Shown here: positions 1-9,173 of the stretch, piece after piece
How positions within the stretch are numbered: position 1 is the stretch's first letter
Layout of the letters: the number at the start of each line of letters is the position of its first letter
Source of the DNA: DATBVX01 sp963705495
Lineage (GTDB): Bacteria; Pseudomonadota; Gammaproteobacteria; Steroidobacterales; Steroidobacteraceae
Assembly: GCA_963705495.1 (NCBI GenBank)
Contig: CAVPJQ010000005.1
Location: forward strand, 360,511 to 424,510
DNA length: 64,000 nucleotides
Reading direction: 5' to 3'
Notes under the pieces: model-generated
Databases searched by the model: none
Told to the model about the DNA's origin: nothing
What the model saw: only the letters and a program-made list of their open reading frames with translations
Made by a program: the position numbers and the translations under genes

Positions 1-1
1 T

Positions 2-3000
2 TTCCACAGTAGCCACATGCCCGTGATCGCCACAGGCTGCACAGGCCCGCTTTCGTGCGAGGGTGGTGAGTTGCCGCAGACGGTGCTCGACCCAGCGACC
101 GGCATGCACGTGCCGGCGGTGTGCGATATCGGCAACGGTGCGTGCCGGCCGGATCCGTCGGCCGATCACTCGGGCAAGACCCCGGTCAGCCCGAGTCAGG
201 TGGCCCTCGACCCGACCAAGCGTTACTACATCTCCGTGCTGCCCGGCGATGCTGCGAACGACACCGAGGAGAGCGCAGCCCACAGCATGGGCGGTGCGCA
301 GATTTCCAGTGCTCAGGTGGCGGGTGGTGTGGCATCGACCGTCGACGTCTTCGTGCAGCCCCTGCCGTTCCCCACAGCCAAGATCTCGGTCTACGTGTTC
401 CAGGACGACTACCCGCTCAACGGCGAGAGCGACACCGGCGGTGGCGTCGATGTGCTCGCGCCCAATGAGCCCGGGCTGGGCGGCTTCAACATCGTGCTCC
501 TGGACAAGACGGGCCAGTTCGGTGATGCAGCGGGGCAATTGACCTATAACGAGTTCGGCAACCCCGTCTCCAATGCGCTGGCCGGCAGGATCGACCCGCT
601 CACGGGCCTCAACGCCTGCCCGATCTCGCCCACGGCGGACAACGACGTCGTCGGCCAGATCGTCACCTGTCCGACCTACGAGGCGAACCTGGATGGGTCG
701 CCGACGACAGTGCTCTCGCCTCTGGCCGGACACGCCGTCATCGCGGACATGTATCCGGGCCTCTACGAAGTGCATACGACGCCGGCGGCCGACCGCATTG
801 CGCGCGGCGAGGAATGGCTGCAGACCAACACGCTTGACGGCACCAAGGACATCGAGGCTTTCATCAAGCCCGACGAGCCGGCGTACTTCCAGGAATTTGG
901 ACCGGGCGGCTACCACGTCGCAGTCGGCTTTGCGAATCCGGCGATCATCAAGGCTCGCAAGGCCTCGGTCTGTGCTGGGACCCCGAATCCATGCACCGCG
1001 ACGATCAATGGAATCGTCACGGGGCTGCGGATGAGCCGCACGCCTGACCAGCGCGTGTACAGCAGCGGCAGCTACGACATGTACAGCTTCGGGCAGTGCT
1101 ATGTCAGCCTGGGAGCACCGGACAGCGCCGACTTTGACTTCGCCAAGTGCGACGACCAGGGGAGATTCACGTTCACCAACGTGCCCCAGGGCAACATGAA
1201 GGTCACGGTGTTCGACCAGTGGAACGACCTGCTGGTCGATGGCCTCTCCACGCCGATCAAGGTGGCGGGTGCGACGGTCGGAACTCCGGAGCAGCCACTT
1301 GAAATCGCCGTCACCCAGTGGCGGATGAATCTCTACGGCCGCATCTTCCTCGACCAGGACGGAGACGGCGTGTCGGACGACGAGGAGCCCGGTCTGCCGC
1401 TCGTCCCATACAACATCCGCTACCGCGACGGCAGCTACGTGGGCTTCAACAACACCGATCTCGCCGGGTTCGCGGGTTTCAACGAAGTCTTCCCATTCCT
1501 GAACTGGATGGTGGTCGACACGGACAGCGCCCGGCACAAGCTGACCGGCGTTCACGTCGTCTATGACGCCGGCGGTCCGGTCGATGGGACCACCGGCGGC
1601 GGCACCTCGGTCATCGCGAGCAAATTCGCGAACACGATCGAATCGTCCACAGCCCATCTGCCCGCGGAGTTGCGGGTTCCGGGCGCGCGCTATTGCGCCG
1701 ACGCCGACTGCGATACGACTGGCGATGGTTCGACCGGCCGCGTCGATCCAGGCTGGGTGCCGAGCGAAGGGTGGCAGGGCCTGCTCGGTAATAACAGCTT
1801 CATCGACTTTGCCATGCGGGCATTCGGGCCCACCGAGAACGGCGGCATCCGCGGACACGTGATCTACACGTCCACGCGCCCGTTCGACGATCCGGCGCTG
1901 CTCCTGCAGCTGAGCTGGGAGCCGGCCGTACCGAACGTCAAGATCAACCTGTATCAGCAGTCCACAGCGCCGGACGGCACCAAGAGCCTGAAGCTTGTGG
2001 ATACAACGACCACCACCAGCTGGGATGACTGGGCGCAGGGCTTCCGCCGCAATCCGGACGGCACGCTCGCCACCACGGCCGGCAAGTACATCCCGAACAT
2101 GAACTGCCCGGGCCAGGAAACCGACAGCCCGTTCTACTTCACGATGGAGAACAGCACCCAGGCGCTCAACCCGGGCATGCCGATCGCGGCGAATGCGCGC
2201 TTCAAGTGCTATGACGGCTGGTCGATGTTCAACCAGGTGCAGCCGGCGCCCTACAACGGGATGTACAAATTCCCGAGTGTGGTGGCCAAGGCAAGCGCAA
2301 CGCGCACCCTGCCCGCAGCAGGTGAGGCGACGTACCTGCAGCTCGATCCCACCACCTACAAGACGAACTGCACCATCTGCGGTGACGGTCCCGACGGCAC
2401 GCCGATGCTGCCGCCCGGCAAGTATGTGGTCGAAATCGTGGTGCCGGATGGCTACGAGCTGGTCAAGGAGGAGGACAAGAACATTCTGCTTGGCGATGTC
2501 TACACCGCCACGGTCACGCAGCAGTTCGCCGGCTTCGGCAATATCTACATCCTGCCCGACCAGGCCTCGGTCAACGCCTACTACAACAAGTACAACTCGC
2601 TGCAGTCGACCGCGAACAACAACGCGTCGCCGCGGCGCGAGGGCGACACGGGCTCCATCGAGGTCTTCTGGCCGTGCGTGGGTGAGAACCGCATCGTTCC
2701 CGACTACAACAGCCTGTTCCCCGGCGCGGGCCAGGCGGCGCCGTTCGCGGGCGCGACGCGGCCACTGTGCGACCGCAAGGAGGTCACGCTCGAGAACCAG
2801 ATGACGGCGCTCACGAAGTTCTACGTGTTCACTTCGGCGCACATTGCCGGCCATTTCGCCGGTACGATCACCAACGACTTCGCCGCCGAGTTCGATCCGT
2901 TCTCGCCGCAATTCGGTGAGAAGTTCGCGGTGCCGAATTCACCGGTGGCCATCAAGGATTTCACCGGCAAGGAAATCAGCCGCGTCTATTCCGACCAGTG

Positions 3001-6000
3001 GGGCTTCTACAACGGGCTCACCTACTCGACCTGGACCGTCAATCCGCCCAGTCCGAGCGGCTACATCCCGCAGATGATGATCGCGTGCATGAACGATCCG
3101 GGTCCGATTCCCGGTCCGGGCGGAACGACGATCACCGATCCCCTGTACAGCCCGGGATACAGCGATTTCTGCTACGAGTGGCCATTCATGCCGGGTCAGA
3201 CCGCGTACATGGATACGCCGGTGATTCCGACCATGGCGTTCGCGGATGGCTACAACCTGCCCGACTGCGAGTACCCCGACGCGACGCCGGCGATCGCCAG
3301 CGTAACGGGCGATGCCATACCGGGCCCGAGCGGTCGCGGACCGTGGGTGAGCGCATCCGGTGCCGGGCACACGCTGACCATCACGGCGCTTGGCGACAAG
3401 CGGGTGCTCAACCATGCTTACTCCGGGCCGCGGGCCGTGGATCAGCCGTTCAATCAGAAGTTCATCACGCGGCACTACAACTTCGGCCCCCCGCCCTCTA
3501 CCTGTCCGGCAACCGGACCCTGTCCCAACGTGACGATCGCCGGGGTGCCGATGACTGAGGTGTCGTGGTCAGCTGATGGGATGACGATTACCGGCACCGT
3601 ACCGACGATTCCGGCGTCGTTGGATACGACTACCGGTGTGGGCTCGACCTGCAGCAGCACTGCGACGCCAGGCGCGGGTCAGACGCCGCGACAGCGCGTG
3701 GTGAGCGGTTCGCCGACCACTGCGCAGAATAATAACTATCGCTGCGGCGAGCTGGTCATCACGGCGGCCAACGGCAAGAAGTCCGTCGACACCGTGACGG
3801 TCACGGTGGCGGGCAAACCGCCCACTTACGTGCCTGCTGGCACCTCGCTGCAGGCCAGGATCGATAGCGCCACCTCCGGCGATCTGCTGATCCTCGGTCC
3901 GGGCGAGTTCCGGGAAAATCTGCTGATGTGGAAGCCGATCCGCCTCCAGGGTGTCGGTGCGGCTTCGGTGACGATCAATGGCGACTCACATCCGGCAGGC
4001 AAGATGGATGCGTGGCGTCAGCAGGTCGTTTGCCTCTTCGGCCTCACTCTCGACGGCCGCCCGGCTGGCGTGCCCTACGCGGGCTGTCCGGCGAGCAAGT
4101 TCTGGAAAGTCGACCGCAACAATCGCGAGGGCATTCTCGGCTGGGACGCCACCAGCAACGGCAATCTTGCGCAGCTCCTGCAGGAGCCGACGCTCATGGG
4201 CGCCTACGAAGGTGCGGGCATCACGGTCCTCGGAAAAGGCGTGAGCTTCCCGGTTGGAGAAGATCCGTTTGCGGCGGCCAACGAAGGCGCCTTCCCGGAT
4301 GGAACCCGTTATCTGAACGCCAATACCGGCAATGGAAATAATAACGATTGCCGCGCCAATGCCCCGACCAACGTTTTCGGCCGCGATAACACGACCAGTA
4401 ACTTCCTCTGCAACCCGTCGCGCATCGACGGCCTGAGCGTCATCAACAGCTCGCAGGGTGGTGGTGGCATCTTCCTGCACGGCTGGAACCACCAGGTGGA
4501 GATCGCGAACAACCGCGTCTACGCCAATCACGGTTCGTTGACGGGCGGCATCACGGTGGGATCGGGCGAGTTCACGGTGCCCTACATCGTCGGTGGAGTC
4601 GAACCCATCCCGTTCAACGTTCCAGGCGGCCTGCCCGATGGCACGCAGCTCGGTTACGGCATGAATACCGACGTACGCGTGCACCACAACTCGGTCACCG
4701 ACAACCTCTCCATCGGGGACGCGCTCTATTCGGGCACGAACTCGGCGGCTGGCGGTGTCACGTTCTGCACGGGCTCCGACCGCTACCGGTTCAATGACAA
4801 CTGGGTCTGCGGCAACCTGAGCGCGGGCGACGGCGGTGGCGTGGTGCATTCGGGCTTCATCAACGATGGCGTGATCGCGCGCAACTGGATTCTCTTCAAC
4901 CAGAGTCAGAATCCGACCATTCCGACCAACGGCGGCGGTCTTGCCGTTCTGGGCGCTTCGCCCGATCGGATTCTCACCACCACGGGTTTGGAGTGCGGCA
5001 GTACAAATGACCTCGACTGCCCGCCCGCACTGCCCGAGGGAACTGGTCACAATCTGCTGATCGACGCCAACCTCATCATGGGCAACAGTGCCGAAAGCGG
5101 CACCGGTGGTGGGCTACGCCTGCAGCTCGTGAATGGTGATGACGTGATCGCGTTCCCGACGCGTCCGAATCCGATTACGAGTGGAAACATCAACAACCGC
5201 AGTCCGGGCTGGAACGACGTCACGGTGACCAACAACATCATCGCGAACAACGTAGCCGGCTGGGATGGCGCCGGTGTATCGCTGCAGGACGCGTTGAAGG
5301 TGCGCTTCATCAACAACACGGTGGTTGCGAACGATGCGACGGCTTCGGCGGGCGTGCTGTTCAACACCATCGGCGCACCGATGGCCTCCGTGCCTGCGCC
5401 GGGGTGCAACCCGCAGGAAGATCCCACGCTTCCGCAGGATCCGAGCTGCATCAACCCGGTCACGACCTCGACCGATCAGGTCGCGGGACTGGTGACGATG
5501 CGCAACACGCCTAACCTGGTTGCAGCGATCAATGATCTGAATCTGGGCGCCCCCGGCACACAGTTGGCGTGCCCGTCCGGATTCGGATACGGCGCTACGC
5601 TCAATGAGGGCAGCTGCAGGAGCATCTCGCTGCCCGCGGTGAGCAACGATCTGTTCTGGCAGAACCGCTCATTCCACATCGGTGTCGGAGGGCTCGGCAC
5701 AGGGCAGCAGAACCAGCAGGCGGTGGTCACACTGTACCCGTCGCTGGATCAGGGCCTGGTCACCGGAACCTGCCCGGCGTCGGGGACTGGCGATCCCGAT
5801 CAAAACGTGACCGGCACGATCAACGCATCGTCGACTCCGGTTTACTGGGACATCGGCGTGCGGGGTGACACGACTCCGACACCGAACTCAGGATCAGGAT
5901 TCACGCTGTCGCCGGGATTCTCGATCCTGACCAACGCCGGTGCCTATCCGGGAGCGAGCAATGTGCTTCCGGGGGCGACCAATGCGGCGGGCATGCCGCT

Positions 6001-7021
6001 GCTGTTCAGCAGGTATTGCAACGGGTCACGCATCCCACCGGAAAACGCTGGTCCGGGAACACCGGGGTTCCATGGCTACAACGCGCCGCCGGGACGTTCG
6101 GAGACGACCGGTCAGTACACGGTGTTCGCGATCAACCAGATCACGCCCGCGGCGACGATCGACGAAGGCAACAACTGGATCAACCTGGGCTACGGTCCGC
6201 TGTCCCTGGGGCATCCGGTCACTCAAACCACGCTCGGCAACTACGCGATCACGCCGACTTCGCCGGCAGGGGGCGTGGCAACAGCATCTGGTGCACCCAA
6301 CCACGACTTCTTCGGAAACGCCAGGCCGCTGGGCACTGGCTTCGATATCGGAGCCGTGGAGATCCCGGATACCGGTCCGCCGCCGCCGGTGATTCCAACG
6401 CTGACCGTGCTCGATCTCTTCAACCGGGCCAACTCGGGTACTCTTGGCGCCAACTGGAGTCAGCCGACGACCAACATCGGTCTCCTGTGCCTGATTTCCG
6501 GTGCGCCGGCGCCCTGCGCCAACATCCGGGTGAACTCGAACCAGGCACTGTCGGTGACCCTCACCGGATTGACTGCCTTCGCTCACTGGAACGGAGCAGG
6601 CGGCGTATTCGGCAGCCGACAGGCAGCAGCCTTCACATTCGTGAATGCGCCTGGGAGCAACACGGCACTGACGCTGAAGGAGACCGGTGGATCGACGCTC
6701 ACGCCGGCGAACTTCATCCGTGTGGTCTACGCGACCGGCGGTGGTGGCACGATCACCATTCAGACCACGACCAACAGCGGCGGGACCTACACCGACGCTG
6801 GCGCGACGATCACCGGCTTCGGCGGCCTGGCGGCCAACGATATCCTGACCGCGTTCGTCGACCAGAACGGCGTCGTGTACGTGTGGAAGAACACCACGTT
6901 CATCGGCAGCAGGACGCCGACCGCGAACGCGCTCTGGAGTACGGGCGGTGGCCGCATCGGCATGCAACTGCCGAACAACAACAACCGCGTCGACAACTTT
7001 GCGGGCGGCACCGTGCCGTAA
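2..7021 (+). CDS. Giant secreted beta-helix / SdrD-B-like repeat protein, 5' end outside window
   Basis: The reading frame is open from base 2, before the first ATG at 17, so the true start lies outside the window. At least 2334 residues are present (numbered from that ATG). Several Greek-key, CNA-B/SdrD-like segments occupy roughly residues 90-1200; a clear one near 435-495 has the acidic FLDQDGDGVSDDEEPG loop, a calcium-binding style motif. From about 1270 to 2115 the protein is rich in Asn/Gly/Val turns, in the manner of a right-handed parallel beta-helix, ending with FFGNARPLGTGFDIGAVE, typical of choice-of-anchor Q proteins. Residues 2128-2334 form a separate lectin-like beta-sandwich. 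No C-terminal sorting signal or membrane anchor is seen. Size and composition indicate an exported surface or released protein. Its export route and ligand are unknown. Genes for small secreted proteins and SCO/cytochrome follow on the same strand. Confidence 0.8.
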   Translation, partial: FHSSHMPVIATGCTGPLSCEGGELPQTVLDPATGMHVPAVCDIGNGACRPDPSADHSGKTPVSPSQVALDPTKRYYISVLPGDAANDTEESAAHSMGGAQISSAQVAGGVASTVDVFVQPLPFPTAKISVYVFQDDYPLNGESDTGGGVDVLAPNEPGLGGFNIVLLDKTGQFGDAAGQLTYNEFGNPVSNALAGRIDPLTGLNACPISPTADNDVVGQIVTCPTYEANLDGSPTTVLSPLAGHAVIADMYPGLYEVHTTPAADRIARGEEWLQTNTLDGTKDIEAFIKPDEPAYFQEFGPGGYHVAVGFANPAIIKARKASVCAGTPNPCTATINGIVTGLRMSRTPDQRVYSSGSYDMYSFGQCYVSLGAPDSADFDFAKCDDQGRFTFTNVPQGNMKVTVFDQWNDLLVDGLSTPIKVAGATVGTPEQPLEIAVTQWRMNLYGRIFLDQDGDGVSDDEEPGLPLVPYNIRYRDGSYVGFNNTDLAGFAGFNEVFPFLNWMVVDTDSARHKLTGVHVVYDAGGPVDGTTGGGTSVIASKFANTIESSTAHLPAELRVPGARYCADADCDTTGDGSTGRVDPGWVPSEGWQGLLGNNSFIDFAMRAFGPTENGGIRGHVIYTSTRPFDDPALLLQLSWEPAVPNVKINLYQQSTAPDGTKSLKLVDTTTTTSWDDWAQGFRRNPDGTLATTAGKYIPNMNCPGQETDSPFYFTMENSTQALNPGMPIAANARFKCYDGWSMFNQVQPAPYNGMYKFPSVVAKASATRTLPAAGEATYLQLDPTTYKTNCTICGDGPDGTPMLPPGKYVVEIVVPDGYELVKEEDKNILLGDVYTATVTQQFAGFGNIYILPDQASVNAYYNKYNSLQSTANNNASPRREGDTGSIEVFWPCVGENRIVPDYNSLFPGAGQAAPFAGATRPLCDRKEVTLENQMTALTKFYVFTSAHIAGHFAGTITNDFAAEFDPFSPQFGEKFAVPNSPVAIKDFTGKEISRVYSDQWGFYNGLTYSTWTVNPPSPSGYIPQMMIACMNDPGPIPGPGGTTITDPLYSPGYSDFCYEWPFMPGQTAYMDTPVIPTMAFADGYNLPDCEYPDATPAIASVTGDAIPGPSGRGPWVSASGAGHTLTITALGDKRVLNHAYSGPRAVDQPFNQKFITRHYNFGPPPSTCPATGPCPNVTIAGVPMTEVSWSADGMTITGTVPTIPASLDTTTGVGSTCSSTATPGAGQTPRQRVVSGSPTTAQNNNYRCGELVITAANGKKSVDTVTVTVAGKPPTYVPAGTSLQARIDSATSGDLLILGPGEFRENLLMWKPIRLQGVGAASVTINGDSHPAGKMDAWRQQVVCLFGLTLDGRPAGVPYAGCPASKFWKVDRNNREGILGWDATSNGNLAQLLQEPTLMGAYEGAGITVLGKGVSFPVGEDPFAAANEGAFPDGTRYLNANTGNGNNNDCRANAPTNVFGRDNTTSNFLCNPSRIDGLSVINSSQGGGGIFLHGWNHQVEIANNRVYANHGSLTGGITVGSGEFTVPYIVGGVEPIPFNVPGGLPDGTQLGYGMNTDVRVHHNSVTDNLSIGDALYSGTNSAAGGVTFCTGSDRYRFNDNWVCGNLSAGDGGGVVHSGFINDGVIARNWILFNQSQNPTIPTNGGGLAVLGASPDRILTTTGLECGSTNDLDCPPALPEGTGHNLLIDANLIMGNSAESGTGGGLRLQLVNGDDVIAFPTRPNPITSGNINNRSPGWNDVTVTNNIIANNVAGWDGAGVSLQDALKVRFINNTVVANDATASAGVLFNTIGAPMASVPAPGCNPQEDPTLPQDPSCINPVTTSTDQVAGLVTMRNTPNLVAAINDLNLGAPGTQLACPSGFGYGATLNEGSCRSISLPAVSNDLFWQNRSFHIGVGGLGTGQQNQQAVVTLYPSLDQGLVTGTCPASGTGDPDQNVTGTINASSTPVYWDIGVRGDTTPTPNSGSGFTLSPGFSILTNAGAYPGASNVLPGATNAAGMPLLFSRYCNGSRIPPENAGPGTPGFHGYNAPPGRSETTGQYTVFAINQITPAATIDEGNNWINLGYGPLSLGHPVTQTTLGNYAITPTSPAGGVATASGAPNHDFFGNARPLGTGFDIGAVEIPDTGPPPPVIPTLTVLDLFNRANSGTLGANWSQPTTNIGLLCLISGAPAPCANIRVNSNQALSVTLTGLTAFAHWNGAGGVFGSRQAAAFTFVNAPGSNTALTLKETGGSTLTPANFIRVVYATGGGGTITIQTTTNSGGTYTDAGATITGFGGLAANDILTAFVDQNGVVYVWKNTTFIGSRTPTANALWSTGGGRIGMQLPNNNNRVDNFAGGTVP

Positions 7022-7078
7022 GCGAGGCCCACAACGGGGGCTGGCGGGTGGCGTAAACTGCCAGCTCCCGGAACTTCG

Positions 7079-7684
7079 ATGACGAGCGACCTGAGATTGA
7101 TGGAGCCAGCGGATCGACCGACAGACAGAGCTCCGACCGACACACGATGCCGCCTTCCGGTGATCCTGTGCCGCTGCTTACTGACTGGCAGCCTCGCGGC
7201 TTTCCTGGCGGGACAAGTGGCGGCGCAGACTCAGAAGCAGAAACAGCCCACCCCGAGCAGCGCGGCAGCCGCGGGTACGTCGTCGTCCGGCTCGAAGGAA
7301 GCGGGCACCCGGCATCCGCTTCCGGGCATGCCTGACAGCGCCAGGCAGTACTACGAGCTTGCCTGGGGGATCGATCAGCTCTCGGTGAAGCTCGCCGAGT
7401 CGGGCCAGCTGGTGCGCTTCAGTTACCGGGTGACGGATATTGGCAAGGCCAAAGTCCTGCACGAAAAGGCCTCGACACCCTACCTGCTCGACGAGAAGGT
7501 GCACGCCGTGCTTCAGGTGCCCGTTATGGAAAAGGTGGGGCCCCTGCGTCAGGCGGTCGCGCCGGAGTATGGCAAAGCGTACTGGATGGTGTTCTCGAAC
7601 AAAGGCAACATCGTGAAGGCCGGTCATCGCGTGAGCGTCGTGATCGGGCAGTTTCGCGCGGATGGACTGCTGGTTCAGCCGTAA
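7079..7684 (+). CDS. Secreted hypothetical protein
   Basis: A 201-residue protein with a long N-terminal region, a hydrophobic stretch at about residues 27-46 ending in a VAAQ-like cleavage site, then a Gln/Ser/Gly-rich linker to about residue 80. The remaining 120 residues form a compact domain predicted to be mostly beta strands (VRFSYRVTD, YWMVFSNKGNIVKAGHRVSV). I do not recognise the family. It starts 57 bases after the giant beta-helix gene and is followed after 26 bases by the LolA-like gene on the same strand, so the three are probably cotranscribed. The ATG at 7079 has only a weak GGAA upstream; the ATG at 7100 is an alternative start. Confidence 0.7.
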   Translation: MTSDLRLMEPADRPTDRAPTDTRCRLPVILCRCLLTGSLAAFLAGQVAAQTQKQKQPTPSSAAAAGTSSSGSKEAGTRHPLPGMPDSARQYYELAWGIDQLSVKLAESGQLVRFSYRVTDIGKAKVLHEKASTPYLLDEKVHAVLQVPVMEKVGPLRQAVAPEYGKAYWMVFSNKGNIVKAGHRVSVVIGQFRADGLLVQP

Positions 7685-7710
7685 CTCTTAAGCGCACTCA
7701 CAGGACAACT

Positions 7711-8532
7711 ATGTTTCGATCAACTCTTCTCGGCTTTGCGCTGGTCGCGCTGGCACCCATGCTCGCGCTCACCACGAACGCCGCCACGACACCAAAGCTC
7801 TCCGCCGCCCAGGTCGTCGACAAGAACATTTCAGCCAAGGGCGGTTTGCAGCTGTGGCACGCTGTGCAGACGCTCTCGTGGAGCGGCAAGATGGACGCGG
7901 GCGGCAACAATCAGCGCTATCTCAAAGCGCCGGGCATGCCACCTCCCCCACCGCCCTCGGCGGATCCGAATGCACAGGTGCAGCTGCCGTTCGTGATGGA
8001 GATGAAGCGCGGGCGCAAGTCGCGGCTGGAGATCGAATTCAACGGCCAGACTGCGGTACAGGTGTATGACGGCACACAGGGCTGGAAGCTGCGGCCGTTC
8101 CTGAACCGGAACGATGTCGAGCCTTTCAGCCCGGCGGAGCTCGAGCTGGCCAGCAACCAGGCGGACGTGGACGGCGCGCTGATCGATTACAAGAGCAAGG
8201 GGACCAAGGTCGAGATGGAGGGCATCGAGCAGGTCGAGGGCAAGGACGCCTACAAGCTCAAGCTCACGCTGAAGAACGGTCACGTGGTGCATTACTGGGT
8301 CGACGCCGCGAGCTTTCTCGAGGTCAAGATCGAGGGCACGCCTCGCAAGCTCGACGGCAAGCCGCACGCGGTGGCGGTCTTTCTACGCGACTACCGCAGC
8401 GTGAACGGCCTGCAGATTCCCTATCTCATCGAGACTGTGACCCAGGGCGTGCAGCGCACTGAAAAGATCCAGATCGAGAAAGTCGTGGTAAATCCGCGGC
8501 TCGACGAAGCGCGCTTCGCCCGGCCCACCTAG
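7711..8532 (+). CDS. LolA/outer-membrane lipoprotein-sorting-like secreted protein
   Basis: A 273-residue protein with a Sec signal peptide (hydrophobic residues 6-24, TNAA site). The mature part resembles the LolA/LolB-like fold: a curved beta sheet with patterns such as VEMEGIEQVEGKDAYKLKLT and YWVDAASFLEVKIEG, as in proteins that bind lipids or lipoproteins in the periplasm. A proline-rich insert (PPPPPPS) sits near residue 80. The start has an AGGA ribosome site six bases upstream. It is followed eight bases later by the SCO-family gene. The fold assignment is fairly safe. The cargo is unknown, and it is not the housekeeping LolA because of its different size and context. Confidence 0.75.
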   Translation: MFRSTLLGFALVALAPMLALTTNAATTPKLSAAQVVDKNISAKGGLQLWHAVQTLSWSGKMDAGGNNQRYLKAPGMPPPPPPSADPNAQVQLPFVMEMKRGRKSRLEIEFNGQTAVQVYDGTQGWKLRPFLNRNDVEPFSPAELELASNQADVDGALIDYKSKGTKVEMEGIEQVEGKDAYKLKLTLKNGHVVHYWVDAASFLEVKIEGTPRKLDGKPHAVAVFLRDYRSVNGLQIPYLIETVTQGVQRTEKIQIEKVVVNPRLDEARFARPT

Positions 8533-8540
8533 GTACGCCT

Positions 8541-9173
8541 GTGCGCGCGCTCAAGAAGCTCATCGCCCTGACACTCGTCTGCCTCGGCCTCACGCTGTCG
8601 GGCAGCGGTGCGCTGCTTGCGGGCGAGACGGTTGAGACGGGCGATGCGGCGGAGCACGAGCATCACCACCACGCGGACTCAATCACCCTATCGACGGTCG
8701 AATACGTCGAGCCCGACGTGAAGCTGGTGCGCGATGACGGCAAGACCGTCGCGCTGCGCGGCGAGCTCGACGACGGGCGGCCGGTGGTCATGAATTTCAT
8801 CTTTACCACCTGCACCTCGATCTGCCCGCTTTCGAGCCAGACGTTTGCGGAATTCGCGCGCCGGCTGGGGAGCGAGCGCGACGAGGTTCACCTGGTATCG
8901 ATTTCCATCGATCCCGAGCAGGACACGCCGGAGCGCCTGCGAGAGTATGCGCAGCGGTTCGGCGCCGGCCCCGAGTGGCAGCACTATACCGGCACGCTGG
9001 CAGCGAGCCTCGCCGCCCAGCGGGCCTTCGGCGTGTATCGTGGCGACAAGATGAGTCACACGCCAGTTACGCTGCTGCGCGCAGCGCCGGGCGCGGCCTG
9101 GCGCCGAATCGACGGATTCGCGACGCCGGATGACCTACTGCGCGAGTACCGCACGCTGCTCGCCTCCCAGTGA
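8541..9173 (+). CDS. SCO1/SenC family copper/thiol-disulfide protein
   Basis: A 210-residue periplasmic thioredoxin-fold protein that starts with GTG. SCO proteins deliver copper to CuA sites or reduce cysteine ligands. The CxxxC copper/redox motif is present as CTSICP (Cys91, Cys95) and the distal ligand His is in MSHTPVTLL (His173). The N-terminal 27 residues form a signal peptide or anchor. Directly after it is an unusual His-rich stretch, EHEHHHHAD (residues 38-46), which could be an extra metal-binding segment. The gene overlaps the next (cytochrome) gene by four bases (GTGA), so the two are translationally coupled. Pairing with a cytochrome c fusion suggests copper or redox delivery to a local exported oxidase rather than general cytochrome oxidase assembly; that is inference. 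Confidence 0.9.
   Translation: MRALKKLIALTLVCLGLTLSGSGALLAGETVETGDAAEHEHHHHADSITLSTVEYVEPDVKLVRDDGKTVALRGELDDGRPVVMNFIFTTCTSICPLSSQTFAEFARRLGSERDEVHLVSISIDPEQDTPERLREYAQRFGAGPEWQHYTGTLAASLAAQRAFGVYRGDKMSHTPVTLLRAAPGAAWRRIDGFATPDDLLREYRTLLASQ

Noticed and set aside
3986..5050. 354-codon open frame opposite the giant secreted protein
   Set aside because: The composition (Arg/Val/Ala-rich, no motif) is that of an antisense shadow.
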